From Valencia hispanica (taxonomy: Eukaryota; Chordata; Actinopteri; Cyprinodontiformes; Valenciidae): 64,000 nt of DNA. A model generated the notes under the pieces. It did no database searches, was not told the origin of the DNA, and was given only the letters and a program-made list of their open reading frames with translations. Location: positions 39,621,914 to 39,685,913 of the forward strand of contig OY747711.1 in the NCBI GenBank assembly GCA_963556495.2. The letters run 5' to 3'. Positions within the stretch are counted from its first letter, which is position 1. Each line of letters begins with the position of its first letter. Shown here one piece after another: positions 23,679 to 35,800 of the stretch. A program made the translations under genes and the position numbers.

Positions 23679-26600
23679 TCCTTTTCTACAAGCAGTGGAC
23701 GGACTTAAATCTGTGCGGTTTTCCCAGATTCTGCAGCGTCTTTGATTCATTTGTTTGGCACTGGAGAACGAGGCAAACCAGAATCTGCTTGAGGCACAGA
23801 CACAAACCCACACAAGCTGTGCTTCAGGAGGTGTGAAGGTTGTTCTCATGTTACAGAGAACATTGTAAAACAACAACTCTCTTGGCAGGAGGCTCACACC
23901 TGTTATGGTGTGTGCTTGTGTTTGAAAGTGACAGAAATCATAAGATCAATTGTTTTTTTGTTTTTTTTAAATGACTTTCATTGTGCACCAAATGGGGGGG
24001 GGGGGGGGGAGACATATCTCATCCAGATACTTATTTTGTTTAATTAGTACTAACTCAAATGATTGCTTTGCTCATTTAGAGAAATCATTAGCTGCAGAAG
24101 TTGGCTCATAAAATATTTAGATATTAACAAGTAAAATGGCAACAAAAGGAAAGGTTTGGCTGATATGATGCTCCACCCTGGTGTACCCAAAGTTTGTTTC
24201 CATGTTCCAAGAGGAACAATAAGTCTTGCATGCTTTCACATAAAGATCATTAGGCAGTGGCAGAAGCAGTTGTTTACTGTATAAATCAGTAAATTACTTC
24301 AGAGTGTGCTAAAACAGAAAATAATCCACCTTATTAAACGGATGCCTGAACAGGATTATGTGCCTTTCAGTCACTTTTGCCACATAATTTTTTTGGGGGA
24401 TATTCAAATGTGGAAAATTGGCCTCTTTGACCTTTTTTTTTTTCTCAGTATAACAAATGACAGAGTGGAAAGAGGAACTGGGAGAAGGAAAAAGGAGGTC
24501 AGGTCAGCAGGCCTGACCAGATGCCTCCACAAAACACTATTACCTTGGCAACTGTTTGGATGAAGGGAGCAAAGAGTCACTCATAAAGAGTGATAAAGAC
24601 AATGATGCAGAGGGGAGAGAGTGATGAAAGACAGAAGAGTAAGAGGAGTCAAAGGTGTTGTGAAGAGATGGAGAAAAGAGAGAGATGGACAAAAGGACCA
24701 GATGGAGAGCATTTTTTTTTTTTATTCCTACTGCTACCAGATGGGCCTTCTGATTAGTTTTATTTGCTAATTTGGATCTTTCGGTGAGAAGAAGAGTGCT
24801 TTGCAATAATTAAATGAGGATGCTGAACAAGCACTTGACGCCCTCTTGCAGCACACACTTCATGAATCTGAAAACGATTAGCTTCGTGGTACGGGACGTG
24901 ACGCACTTTCTTTTCAGTTCCAACAAAGAAACTGGTTGTTCTCGTGAGTGAAATCCGCGTTGCAGTACCATTCGTTTTCTGATCTGCTGGAACGAAACGA
25001 TTACTCTGCCTTCATTCTTACATCCGTGTACCATGGTCCCTTTGGCCAAGACGAATGTTGATTTGGTTTCAGTAGTGGATTGTGTAACTTTTCCTAGTCA
25101 CAAGCTTCCCACGAGCTATCCAAATAAGGAGCCACACCCATTTCCAGTAAAAGCTTGGTTTGCTGTGGCAGTTCAGAAGTTTGGATACTGAATCATATAT
25201 AAGCTAAAAAGCAAGCTCAAAATTTGATGCTAGATTTGGAGATTCTATACTGTAAAGTTGATAATTCACTACTCTTGGATTTTTTTAATTTTATGCAGTT
25301 CCTGATTTCAAGGTTTAAAAAATCAGGTACAAAACCATCCTCTTGTTCCATATGTTTTAAAGTATTTTTAATGAGATGCCAAATAAAGAGTTAACACAGC
25401 CTTTTCCATCTTTCTGGAGTATATAATAGTGCAGTATATCCTTTCCCCCACCTGTTGCTGTGCACTGCCAGTCAGCTGTGTAAAAGAAACCATGACACTG
25501 TTCCTTTGCTTACAAGGAGGATGAATTGAACAGTTGAAGCCTAAAAGCTGCTAAATGTAGCTAGTGTTAATTTTAAGTTAAGTCTCAATCCAAATTCTTC
25601 TTTCATAAACAAATACTTACATCTGTGTTTTGAATAACGTACTAATCTAATGAACACCCACTAGATCAAAACTTCATCAGTAAAAGCAGTGTTATTAGCC
25701 TGATTATACACTTAGTTAAATTAGTTAAGTGGATGCTTTTATAGAGAAAAAAGTAAAATGAAAACTCCACTTTTTACTCCACAAATTTACAAACGGTCCA
25801 TACTTGTGACCTGATAAACTAGAAGTGTTTTTCAGAACCAACTAGGAAAATTACAAAATTATTCATTCTAAACATTTCGATCATTTATATCAAATTAATT
25901 TATTCGACTAGTCAGAGATGCATGAGAAGACGATATAGTTTACAGTCTGATTTGGTGACACTCGTTTGTACGTCTTCCCTGCTTTTGTGGAGTTTGCCTA
26001 CTAAGCCCCGGAGAGGCAGGTCGGACTGCTAAAACCAAGAGAAGGCTATAAATCTGACTGGAAACAAACAATAAGGCCAATATGCCCATGTTTGCTCACA
26101 CAAAGACTGCGTGTGGGTGATGGGTTTATAGTTTGCAGTGTGTAGCTTTATCTCATCAAAATTAGTGCTCCAATAGGAGTGCTTCTGAGATTTCTGGTCG
26201 GGCTGCCTGTCTGCCCTGTGTATGCTTTAATGGCCAGATTTGAGTAGGATTTGAACAATTCTATTGTGCAGATGCTAATTATTTGTTGGCCAGGTTCAGG
26301 ATATTCGATCTGAATTTTACAAGACCAAATTAATCCTCTGTCTCACAGGCAGCACAGAGGCAGCAAGACTATTATACAGTGGTTATATATACGGTATGGG
26401 TGTAAAGCATTCGGTAAATTTCAAAATAAGACAAGTTCAGATTTGCTATTGCTTAACTATGTAAACACTACGTCGTTAACGGCAACCAAATGGCTCATTT
26501 GCTTCCTGCATCTTGAGGAAATCATCTGTTTTTTCAGCATGGACGACAAGGCTTTTTTTCTGGCAGTGGAGAATCACAAAATTATGAAGCCACACATCCA

Positions 26601-29600
26601 TGTGCCGGACGGATGTGTGGTGTCATTATTGTCCCTGCTGTCCCCGCTGAAAGGACACAAGTGGATGGTGGGGTTAAAAAAACTTGTCACATAAAGTATA
26701 TCTTAATTTTACAGCGCCATGTATATCTATTACAAAAAGTTAAAGTTGATTGAAATTACACATGGACTTAGTTAATAGTTAATTTAATCTAATTATTTAC
26801 AAAAATGTTGTATATTTTGTTTACAGAATTACTTGTTTGCAGATCTGCATCTAGTATTTAATGTCAGTGATGTTTCATTTAACATTTTTGGAGATTAACT
26901 ATACAAGGACATTAAAAAGCCTTAACAACAGTTTCCAGTTCCCTTTGGTCAAGGGTCTGTGGGGTGGGGGCAGGTGCTTGAAACTTGCGATGTGATCTCT
27001 TTGGAATGCGGCGCAGCCGTCTGTGTCTGAAGCGCCCCCGGTGGAGATTGACGTGCCTCAGAGGTTGTGACAAAACCGCGCCACTGCCACAATGCACCGG
27101 GTGTAAATTGGGGTAAATGTTGCAGCAAAAGGCAGATTATGAGGAAAAAAAACCCACATGTTTACCTCATAAATTAGAAGAATATGAAAAGCCATGGTTT
27201 GCTGTTGCCCAGATGAGTCCTTGGTTCTCAACTGGAAACAGATGGATTGCTTCCTTCAGGCTTGGAAGTCAGTATTTGCCTCGACCAGAGGAGTTTAAGT
27301 ATATTTTGTTTTCTTTATGAGTGATTGTAGGATGGAGTGGTAGATCAATAAACAAGTTGGGATCTCTTCTTTGGTAATACAGCCCCTGCTCTGGCCTGTC
27401 ATGGTGAAAAGATGTTGATTGACACACATGGTGAAAAGACGAGGATAATGACTTGCAGCACAAAATCCCTGTTACAAGTGGGTGTAATTAAGTTTCCATC
27501 ACATTTTTTCCGGACTTGATCTTGGAAAAGTGAAGGCTCGGCATAGAACTGCTCATCCTGTATTGAAAAGAGTAGGTTGAGTTGGATCAGCCATTTGATT
27601 TGGATCCTTCCTTGGTGCCTCTCTTAATGGTTTTCTGATGATTTTCCAATTCAAGTACCGAGGCAAAGAAAGTAGTTGCCAGGGAAATGTTATATTCCTT
27701 CTGGCTTTGGAACACCTTGGAATCATCCATAATACAGTGAAATTGTTACTCCTGTGACCCAATCTTGTGTAGCAGAAGACTATACCAGAATAGACCTAAT
27801 CTAAATCTACTACATTTTCATATAAATGTTTCTGAGAATTAAAAAAAAAATTACTATAAGGCCATTCTCAAAGAATAGTAGTAATGTTTTAAAAAATCAA
27901 AAGTTGTACCATGTGGAAAAATGATATTAGTCTTTGGTTTTATTTTGTATTTGAGGTAGGCATATTCAAATAAAAGCTGTTTTCATGTTTTAGTTTTTCA
28001 TTTGTGCACTTAAGTATGTAGTTGGGTCAGGAAGCACATCATATTAGTTCCCACAAATTTCCAGCCAGCAACCTCTAGTACGTGTCTGTGTGAACTCGTG
28101 CATGTTTTTGGATTTACTCATTAGCACATAAACACTCCAGCTTGACTTGTTCTTTTTCTTCTTTTCCTCCTCTGAATGCTGTTGTATTAATGCCCCGTTG
28201 CCGTAGGTAACCACGCCAATGGCTGGTGCGCTATGCGCTCAAATGCTCCCAGTTGTAGTAAAGCTCAGACTATTTCACGCTCCGATAGGCCTCTTTTTCC
28301 GTGGCTGTCTTTTAGTCTTCCACTTATTGTACTGTACAGAGAGAGGGAGTGAAGTGTGAAGAGGGACTGAAGAAAGGGAAAGAAATCAATGGATGTGTAG
28401 GAAAAAAATTGAATAATAAATGAGGAAAACAGGGAAAAGGAGAAACGGAGCCTATAAAGGGAAAGGGACTTAAAAAAAAGAAAAAAGAAATGAGTACATT
28501 TAAAAACAAATCAGACAAAAGTGTAAATACCCTTTGGGCTTGGAGAATAAGTTAATCTCCTTCCAACATTTCTCCACTCTCACTCATGTTTTATGTATCT
28601 CTAGATTTTATAATCTTTCACCATTGTCTGTCTTCATAATTTCTGGTGAAGAACAAATAGATAAGAATGTCATGGGGTCCGTTTTTACATTCTCTAATTG
28701 GCACCCCCATTCTGTACCCAAAAGTTACCATTTAGTCCAAAACTGCATCAAATCCTTACCATTCTTACTAATGCACTTGGCCACTTAATATCAATATAGT
28801 TCTCTTTGTAGTCAATTATTTTTTAATTTACATGACAACAACCAGCAAATTGCTACAAACTTTAAAACCATGAAACGATAGAGGGTCGGAAAGGAACGTA
28901 CCTTCCAACAGTCAAAATGTAAAGTCTGGCAAATCATCTTTCAAGCTTGTGGATGTTCATTTGGTCTATCAACAATTATGTCCAAACTCGAACGCAGTGG
29001 CTCAAATATTCATTGGAATTTGATTGCAACAACCTTTTTAGACATAAAGCGTTTGTTCCTTAAACTACTTGTCCTGTAACCCTTAATTTTCTACCAAATG
29101 CCAAACTAAAAATTAAATATGAAAATCTTGAATAGAAAACCTAAAGACAGCCCAAGTAGGAGGAGAAGTTTCTTTACATATCTGACAAATTTTGTTTATT
29201 CAGTCAAACGAAGTGCCATACAAGCTTCTTTTTTTTAATTGATAAAGTGGCTTTGATTATTGGAGGGCAAAAATATTGCCTTGTACTGTTAATGCCAGTT
29301 GGTTTTCGAACTTGGAGATGAAACTGGTTAATTGGTTTGCTTATTATTCCTGGATCCAAGTTTGGACTTGCGATTTACATGGAACACATCACTAACTGCT
29401 GGTGTACTGCCATGCACTGCATCTCACTTTATATGTTAGAAGAAAAATTGGTATTCATTATTTGCATGATAAACCTGAGTACCACTAAAGGCAGACCAAT
29501 TACCACAAGTGGTATTTGTCCCACGATTTGCCAGCCATAACCCCATAGGATGATTTGTCATGACTGTCCATAATTTTAAGTAAAGTTTGACAACACTCAT

Positions 29601-30439
29601 GGGCTGCATTAATATTTTATACATGCATATATTGCCATTGATCTATTAATCACTTTCTGCTCTACTTGATTTCATGCTCTTCTCCCATTTTGATGACTAG
29701 AGCGGTGAGCAAGCACGGAGATCCAACGGGGCTAATATATCTGCTCCAATGTAGTCACATGTGATAAATGATGGATTAGACCACTTAGCCGGACTTCTGC
29801 TTTACCTGATTTTGTACTCTTCACCCATCTTAGTATGAAAAGATTAAGTCATCTACATGATAGAGTATCCCAAAGTGTTTCCCATCTCTCCACAGCCAGA
29901 AAGCAGTTTTTCTTCTTGCTTGCCTCCCTCTCTTTCACTCATTGTGATCATTTTCTGTTTACAGCCTATCAACATAGCCATAGAGGAGGAAGTTTTCCCA
30001 AAAAACGCTTAGACCAAGTTGGAAGCGCAGTGATGATTAGGTGCATTGTACAAGGAGTGTTGCTGCAGCTGTTGAGGATAAACATGTGAATGACCTGACA
30101 TCCCCGACAAAGTACTCATTGAAAAAGAAAAGCATGCAAAATAAACTAAGAACAAGAAAAAAAACTCATCAGGAACTCTGGCAAAAATGCAGATGAACGT
30201 GTTTAAGGTTGGCATGTTTCCTCAAAAACCAATACATTTTTGACTCCACAACTAGAATTTGGTAACACATGACAGGTGTGGGTTTTGCTGTTAATTCTCG
30301 ACTTTTGCCAATTCATACTAAACAACTTTGACTCTTTAAGGGAGGAAGAGAAGCAATGATCTACTGTAGCGGTTAAATAGACATGGTGTATGGATGTGAT
30401 GGTTTTTTGTGTATTCGGATCGTTTTCAGTTGAAATGAT
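23679..30439. other. Intronic stretch with scattered low-complexity DNA
   Basis: It includes a 16-base G run at 23994-24009, purine-rich DNA at about 24450-24710 and 28335-28500, and a short GC-richer patch at about 26930-27100. The patch has a minus-strand open frame with an Arg/His-rich translation that I do not recognise. No exon or known mobile element was assigned. Confidence 0.4.
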
Positions 30440-31160
30440 GATCTTAAATCATTGTCAAACAAAGACTTTGAAATCTTGATTCATGCATTCATCACCACAC
30501 GCCTCGATTATTGTAATTTTGTATACTTTGGTATTGCACAGTCTGGCCTTTCTCATCTACAACTAGTACAAAACGCAGCTACACGTCTTTTGGCTGGTAT
30601 AAGAAAGAGAGAGCACATAACTCCTGTTTTAGCATCACTGCACTGGCTGCCTGTTCATTTTAGAATTCAATATACATTTTATTTGTGTTCAAATCTTTGA
30701 ATGGTCTTGGACCCTCCTACCTGTCTGAGCTTTTGCAAGTGCACTCCCCCACATGGTCCCTCAGGTCAGGAGACCAGCTGCTCTTGGATGTACCGCGGGT
30801 AAAACGCAAACTCAGGGCGGACAGAGCTTTCTCTCTGTCTGCCCCAAAATTGTCAAATTCGCTGCCACTGCAGATCAGGCAGGCTTCTTCACTGTCAATT
30901 TTTAAATCTCTTCTTAAAACCAACTTATTTCGCTTCGCCTTTGACTCAGCATCAGAGGTATATGATTTTATTCTATTGTTTTATGTAATTTTTTATATTG
31001 TTTTATTTGACTTTTAATTATTAGTATATTTTATTGATTTTATTGTTATATTACTAATTGTTATAATTTGTGAGTCTTTATATTGTTGTATTTATTGTAC
31101 AGCACTTCGGTCAGCTTCGGCTGTTTTGAAGTGCTTCATAAATAAAGTTAGCTTGGCTTA
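30440..31160 (+). pseudogene. LINE (L2/CR1-type) reverse transcriptase C-terminal remnant with 3' tail
   Basis: The translation carries the hallmark block 'TTRLDYCNFVYFG', 'LQLVQNAATRLLAG', 'HITPVLASLHWLPV', then in another frame 'LNGLGPSYLSELL', 'RAFSLSAPKLSNSLP' and 'SIFKSLLKTNLFRFAF', which is the C-terminal end of fish L2-type reverse transcriptases. A frameshift near 30690 separates the two parts. The 3' end 'cttcggctgttttgaagtgcttcataaataaagttagcttggctt' is the expected LINE tail. It is 5' truncated and dead. Confidence 0.88.
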
Positions 31161-31734
31161 AATCAGGATCTTCAAATATAAATGACATCAGCCTCCTTAT
31201 GAAGTATTAAAGCACTAGAGAAAGACATAGCAGTGCTGAACAGCAAGAAGAGTAACACTAGACAGGTTTTCCAAATTTATACCTTAATATACAGCATTCT
31301 ACTATATATGTAGTGATTTGTATTGACAACTGGATCCTTTATTGTAGCTTTATCATTTAACATGTAATTTTAAGAGAACATGTTTGTAAGTTTGGTATTT
31401 TAATCTTTTTAGAAATGGGTGTAAATATGGAAATTATTGTAACCCTTAAAACATTGTTTGAAGTCTAAAACAGCATATGCAGTACAGCAAGTCAGACAAC
31501 CACCACCTTGGGTTCATTTTCAAATTCATTGTGCATTGATAATCTTCTCCAATATAATCTTTGTCATGGGTACCAGGTTACTTGAAAAGGTCACACAACA
31601 GATTCTGAGAGTGACTGTCATGAGGTTATCACATCACTCACACTGGGGTCATGCTCCAGAAAGTCTGATCTTCAGTGGGAGTCCAATTTTTTTTCCTCCT
31701 GTTTTCAAATTTTTTTTAAGTATTAATGTGGTTG
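31161..31734. other. Spacer between two LINE remnants
   Basis: AT-rich, no features recognised. Confidence 0.5.
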
Positions 31735-32835
31735 CATTAATGCTGCAGGGAGGAAGGACCTGCAAAAACGCTCCTTTATGCACCTAGGATGCAGCAGTCT
31801 GTCACTGAAGGAGCTCTGCAGCTCAGCAACATCTTCATGCATGGGGTGGGAGACTCTGTCCATCAGTGATGTTATTTTGGCCAGAGTCCTTCTGTTCCCC
31901 ACCACCTGCACTGCATCCAGGGGGCACCCTAGAAATGTAGCTGGCCTTCCTAATAAGCTTATCCAACCTCGTCCTCTCAGCTGTAGATAAACTGCTGCTC
32001 TAACATACGACCCCAAAAAAGATGGCTGATGCCACCACAGAGTCAGATAAGGTCCTTAGAAGTGCTCCCTGGACTCCAAAAGACCTCAGCCTCCTCAGGT
32101 AGAGTCTGCTCTGACCCTTCCTTTAGAGCACATTAGTGTTGTGGCTCCAGTCCAGTTTATTGTTTAGGTGAACACCCAGGTAATTATGAGTCAATTATGT
32201 CAATGACCACTCCCTGGATGTACACCGGTGTCTGTGTGGTGGATCTGCGCCTGCTGTAGTCCAGCACCAACTCCTTGGTTTTTCCCTGCGTTGAACAGCA
32301 AGTGGTTCTGCTGGCACCAGTCCACAAAGTCCTAAGTCCAGTGTCTGTACTCTGCCATTGTCGGCCACATCACAGGTGAGGACGACTCAGAGTCATCAGA
32401 AATTCTGAAGGTGACAGCATAGGGAGTTGATGGAGAGGTCTGCAGTGTAGAGGGTGAAGAGGAACGGTGCCAGCACCGTTCCTTGTGTGGTCCTCGTACT
32501 GCAGACCGACCTGTCTGAGTCACACCCCTGTGTCCTCACATACTGTGGGCGTCCTGTGAGTTAGTCCAGCATCCACTGCGACATGTGGTGGTCCACTCCT
32601 GAAAGCTCCAGCTTTTCCCTCAAAAGTCCTGGATGGATGGTGTTGAAAGCACGGGAGAAAACAGAACATGATCCTTCCTGGCTTCTCCAGGTGAGTCAGA
32701 GCTCTGTGCAGGAGGTAGATGATGGCGTCATCCACCCCGACGCCAGGCTGGTAGGCAAACTGCAGCGGATCCAATGAAGACTTCACCAGGGAGGCAAAGA
32801 TGGTTGAAAACCAACCTCTCTGCACACTTTTGCAG
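31735..32835 (-). pseudogene. LINE reverse transcriptase remnant (jockey/CR1/Rex-type), minus strand
   Basis: Read on the minus strand, the sequence shows 'SSLDPLQFAYQPGVGVDDAI' and 'IYLLHRALTHLEKPGRIMF', then degraded catalytic-domain pieces, and at the far end 'LMDRVSHPMHEDVAELQSSF' and 'RLLHPRCIKERFCRSFLPAA'. These blocks are in the right order for a jockey-like reverse transcriptase common in fish. Several frameshifts and stops break it. It lies convergently with the LINE remnant ending at 31160. Confidence 0.85.
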
Positions 32836-35800
32836 CCTTAATGAACTGATGACACAAAATAGGTTTTATTTTGTAGTTTATGACCAACCAGTCACCTTTC
32901 GGGCCCAATCAAGCTTGAAATAAGTTTTTTATTTCTTACACTACAGATGTGTGGTCCAGAATTGGAAACCTGAACTATTGTGTAACTCAGGGAAACACTT
33001 TCTGCAGATAAACTGGAGGGTGAGCTGGGAGCTGTGATTATCAAGTGAAAGTTAAACTGATTTGTGGTGCTTAGGGGCTCATATCACTGCAAAAGATTTA
33101 ATGCAGGACAGTGAGCTAGAGCTTATAGCTGGAATGTATATCTGATGGCAGTCACACACGGGCACAATCGCCGCTTCTTTGATAGTGGCACTGCTGGCTG
33201 CACTGAGAAAAGACACACCGCATGCCCTCCGGTTAAGTGCAGCCCTGGATGGAACACACACACATGCACGCAGACACATTTGCTGCAATGACTGCAGTGA
33301 GAGCTAATATGTACAAGCTCCACTAATCACAGTCCTGGGCTTACAGTGATTATTTATCCATCTCTTTTTCATCTCTTCTCCCCCTCTCTCTGTAGAATAC
33401 AAAGCTGTACATACAGTATAATACGCCTTCATGCTTTCCCATAGAAAGAAGCTTGTCACATGAATCCAGGCTCTGATCTGTAATAGATTTCACCTTTTAA
33501 ATCCAGTCAAGGTGTTGGAAGGATTTGGATAAAAAAGGTAGAGGCAGCTAGTGGGTGTAAAGCTGCAAAATTATTTTGATTTTTCACCTTAGATTTGCCT
33601 TCCATAGAGGATCATAATAATGTGGAATTTAATATGAAACATCATTCTTAAAGGTTTGGAAGCATTGTTGCACATCAATCTTGGATCGTGGGTTTAAAAA
33701 TCTATATTCTTTAAAGATGTGAAAGCGTCATACCACAAGATAACCTTTTCATCCAATGTATGATGACTAGACTGGGGCTCTTGCAGAAATACATAACCAT
33801 AGGTTCAAAACCTTTTAATACCTAAACAAAGCTAAACCTTTAACACCAGAGTGGACAGAAAACAAATGTCTAAGTTAGCTTTTTTTGCCGTTTTCATTGT
33901 TCTCAAAAGTAAGCTTTCCCTGTGATCATCTAACCACAATAGTAGTGGAAATCAAATATTTTCATATAACTTGTAGGGCAAACAAGTTATATGGAACAAA
34001 GAAATCAGTTTCAGGAAGTTGGGGGAAAATTTGTTGCATTATCAGATGTCTTGTTTATTTATTTATTCATTCATTTATTTATTTGTACTTTGTTTACCTC
34101 TAGGAACATAATTATGTGAGCAGACCAGGCTAAACCAGTATTAACAAATTTCAGTACAAAACCTCAGTTTAACGGTAAACAAAAAAACAAATCAGTTTGC
34201 AGATTGTATATTGGCCATGCTGATGAAACCAGAGTTGGTTACTCTTAAGAAAGCAAGAAAAAACAAAAGACCTGACAATTGTTTGGTAAAATCTGGCTCT
34301 TTATATACTAATCGCATTTCTTCTGTTATAAAGTATACCAATGAAACTGATTGTTCTATTTTCTACAAATTTGATTTTGCTTTCAAGCCTGTGGCCTTTA
34401 AAGTTTGTGTTTTAGGGATGTTATTCTGTTGTAGTGTGGACTATGGGTTAATCCAAGCTAAAATTCTGTTCGGTAACTTTAATTCTGTTGTTGACAAATG
34501 TTCATAGCTCCGCTAAACTCATCTCAAAACCTTCCTTCCCTCCATTCACTTTCAGTAGCTGCTTCATGGATGACTTCAAGCGAGGTTGTGCGTACAACTG
34601 TCATGGATTGTTGCAGTTCGTCCATCCAGATGATGATATTCCAGGAAGAGATCTGATGTAATATGCGCGAGGAAGCTTTAGTTTGACTTGTTTGTGGTAG
34701 ATTCACATGTATAACTGATGTATGGTATCTTAAATGGATTTAAGGTTTTTCAGAGCCTTATTGGGAGTTTCTTCAAAGACGAATATGAAGTAGTTATTTA
34801 GCATGAGAACTGAGCTCATTCATAGTTGCATTTAAATATCCTTAGTAAGTGCTGTCTCATATGTGTACTATAATGCTGTCCTCAAAGCATTTTTTATCTG
34901 TTTTATCTCAAACTGGTCTTCAGAATACAAAGTGTACAAATGCCTTCAGGAATGAATTTGGTTTCCAGCACCATCGCTGCTCATCCCATGGCCTTTTCTC
35001 TTTCTGTTATAATTATGTCTCTTCCACTCCATTCCAAACTTATGACCTGAGGTGACAGGCTATTTTCGTTAGCTTCCCTTTAAAATTCCGTCCCTGTACA
35101 CATCAGGGGTTGCAACTAGTGGTCATAGTTAAAACTTCCTCTAAAAAGTCATCTTTTCAAAGCATTTAAATTATTTTTTTGTTTCTCTGAGAACATTAAA
35201 AAAAGTAAGTATTAAATCTTGTAAAATCGAAATTAATAAACACAGACTAAGTCCAAAAGTTTAAATTTCATATTAAGTGTCTATAGTGTGCGCACTAATG
35301 CTCCTGGTAAATTATTCGATCTCTTCATGTCAGTTTGAGTCTTGTGGGATCTGACCCTGCTTGTTCTCCCGCTTTCCCAGGCATAGAAATGTAACTTGGG
35401 AATTCCTGCAGGGAATTCCCCTGGCAGTTTTGATTCAGAAGAGACATTTGGGTCTTTCCTGCATGTGAGCTCTACCTTTTAAGCTGTTGAGTCATTGGGA
35501 AGCCTTGGACAGTTTGTTGTAGCCTTTAATCTGGATATTGTGCATCCAGTGTTGCAGTGCTATTAAAGCTGAAAACTAACCACAGAATTCAAACATCTGT
35601 AATATTCTACAGACTCTAGTGTTAGGTAAAGATTTGTCCTGCTTCTGGCTTATTCAGATTACTCTAAGAACTATAAGACGCTATAAGAACAGCAATGAAT
35701 ATATTTTTCTAGCCTTTCTGTTGTGAGCGGTTGTTTCAGACGTAGATTAGGAGCAACGGTGACGTCACACTGAGGCAACATGAAAAAAGTATTTTGAGAT

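Noticed and set aside
26348..26380. AAGACTATTATACAG as a candidate start of exon A/B
   Set aside because: The start reads KTII but the following codons do not match CBD2 and no acceptor precedes it.
26443..26694. 83-codon open frame with a protein-like second half (MDDKAFFLAVENHK...)
   Set aside because: It vaguely recalls the start of transposon-borne DNA-binding proteins, but the resemblance stops after about 15 residues.
32461..32482. 10-bp inverted repeat GGAACGGTGC/GCACCGTTCC
   Set aside because: It lies within the reverse-transcriptase remnant at a conserved coding block, so coding sequence explains it.
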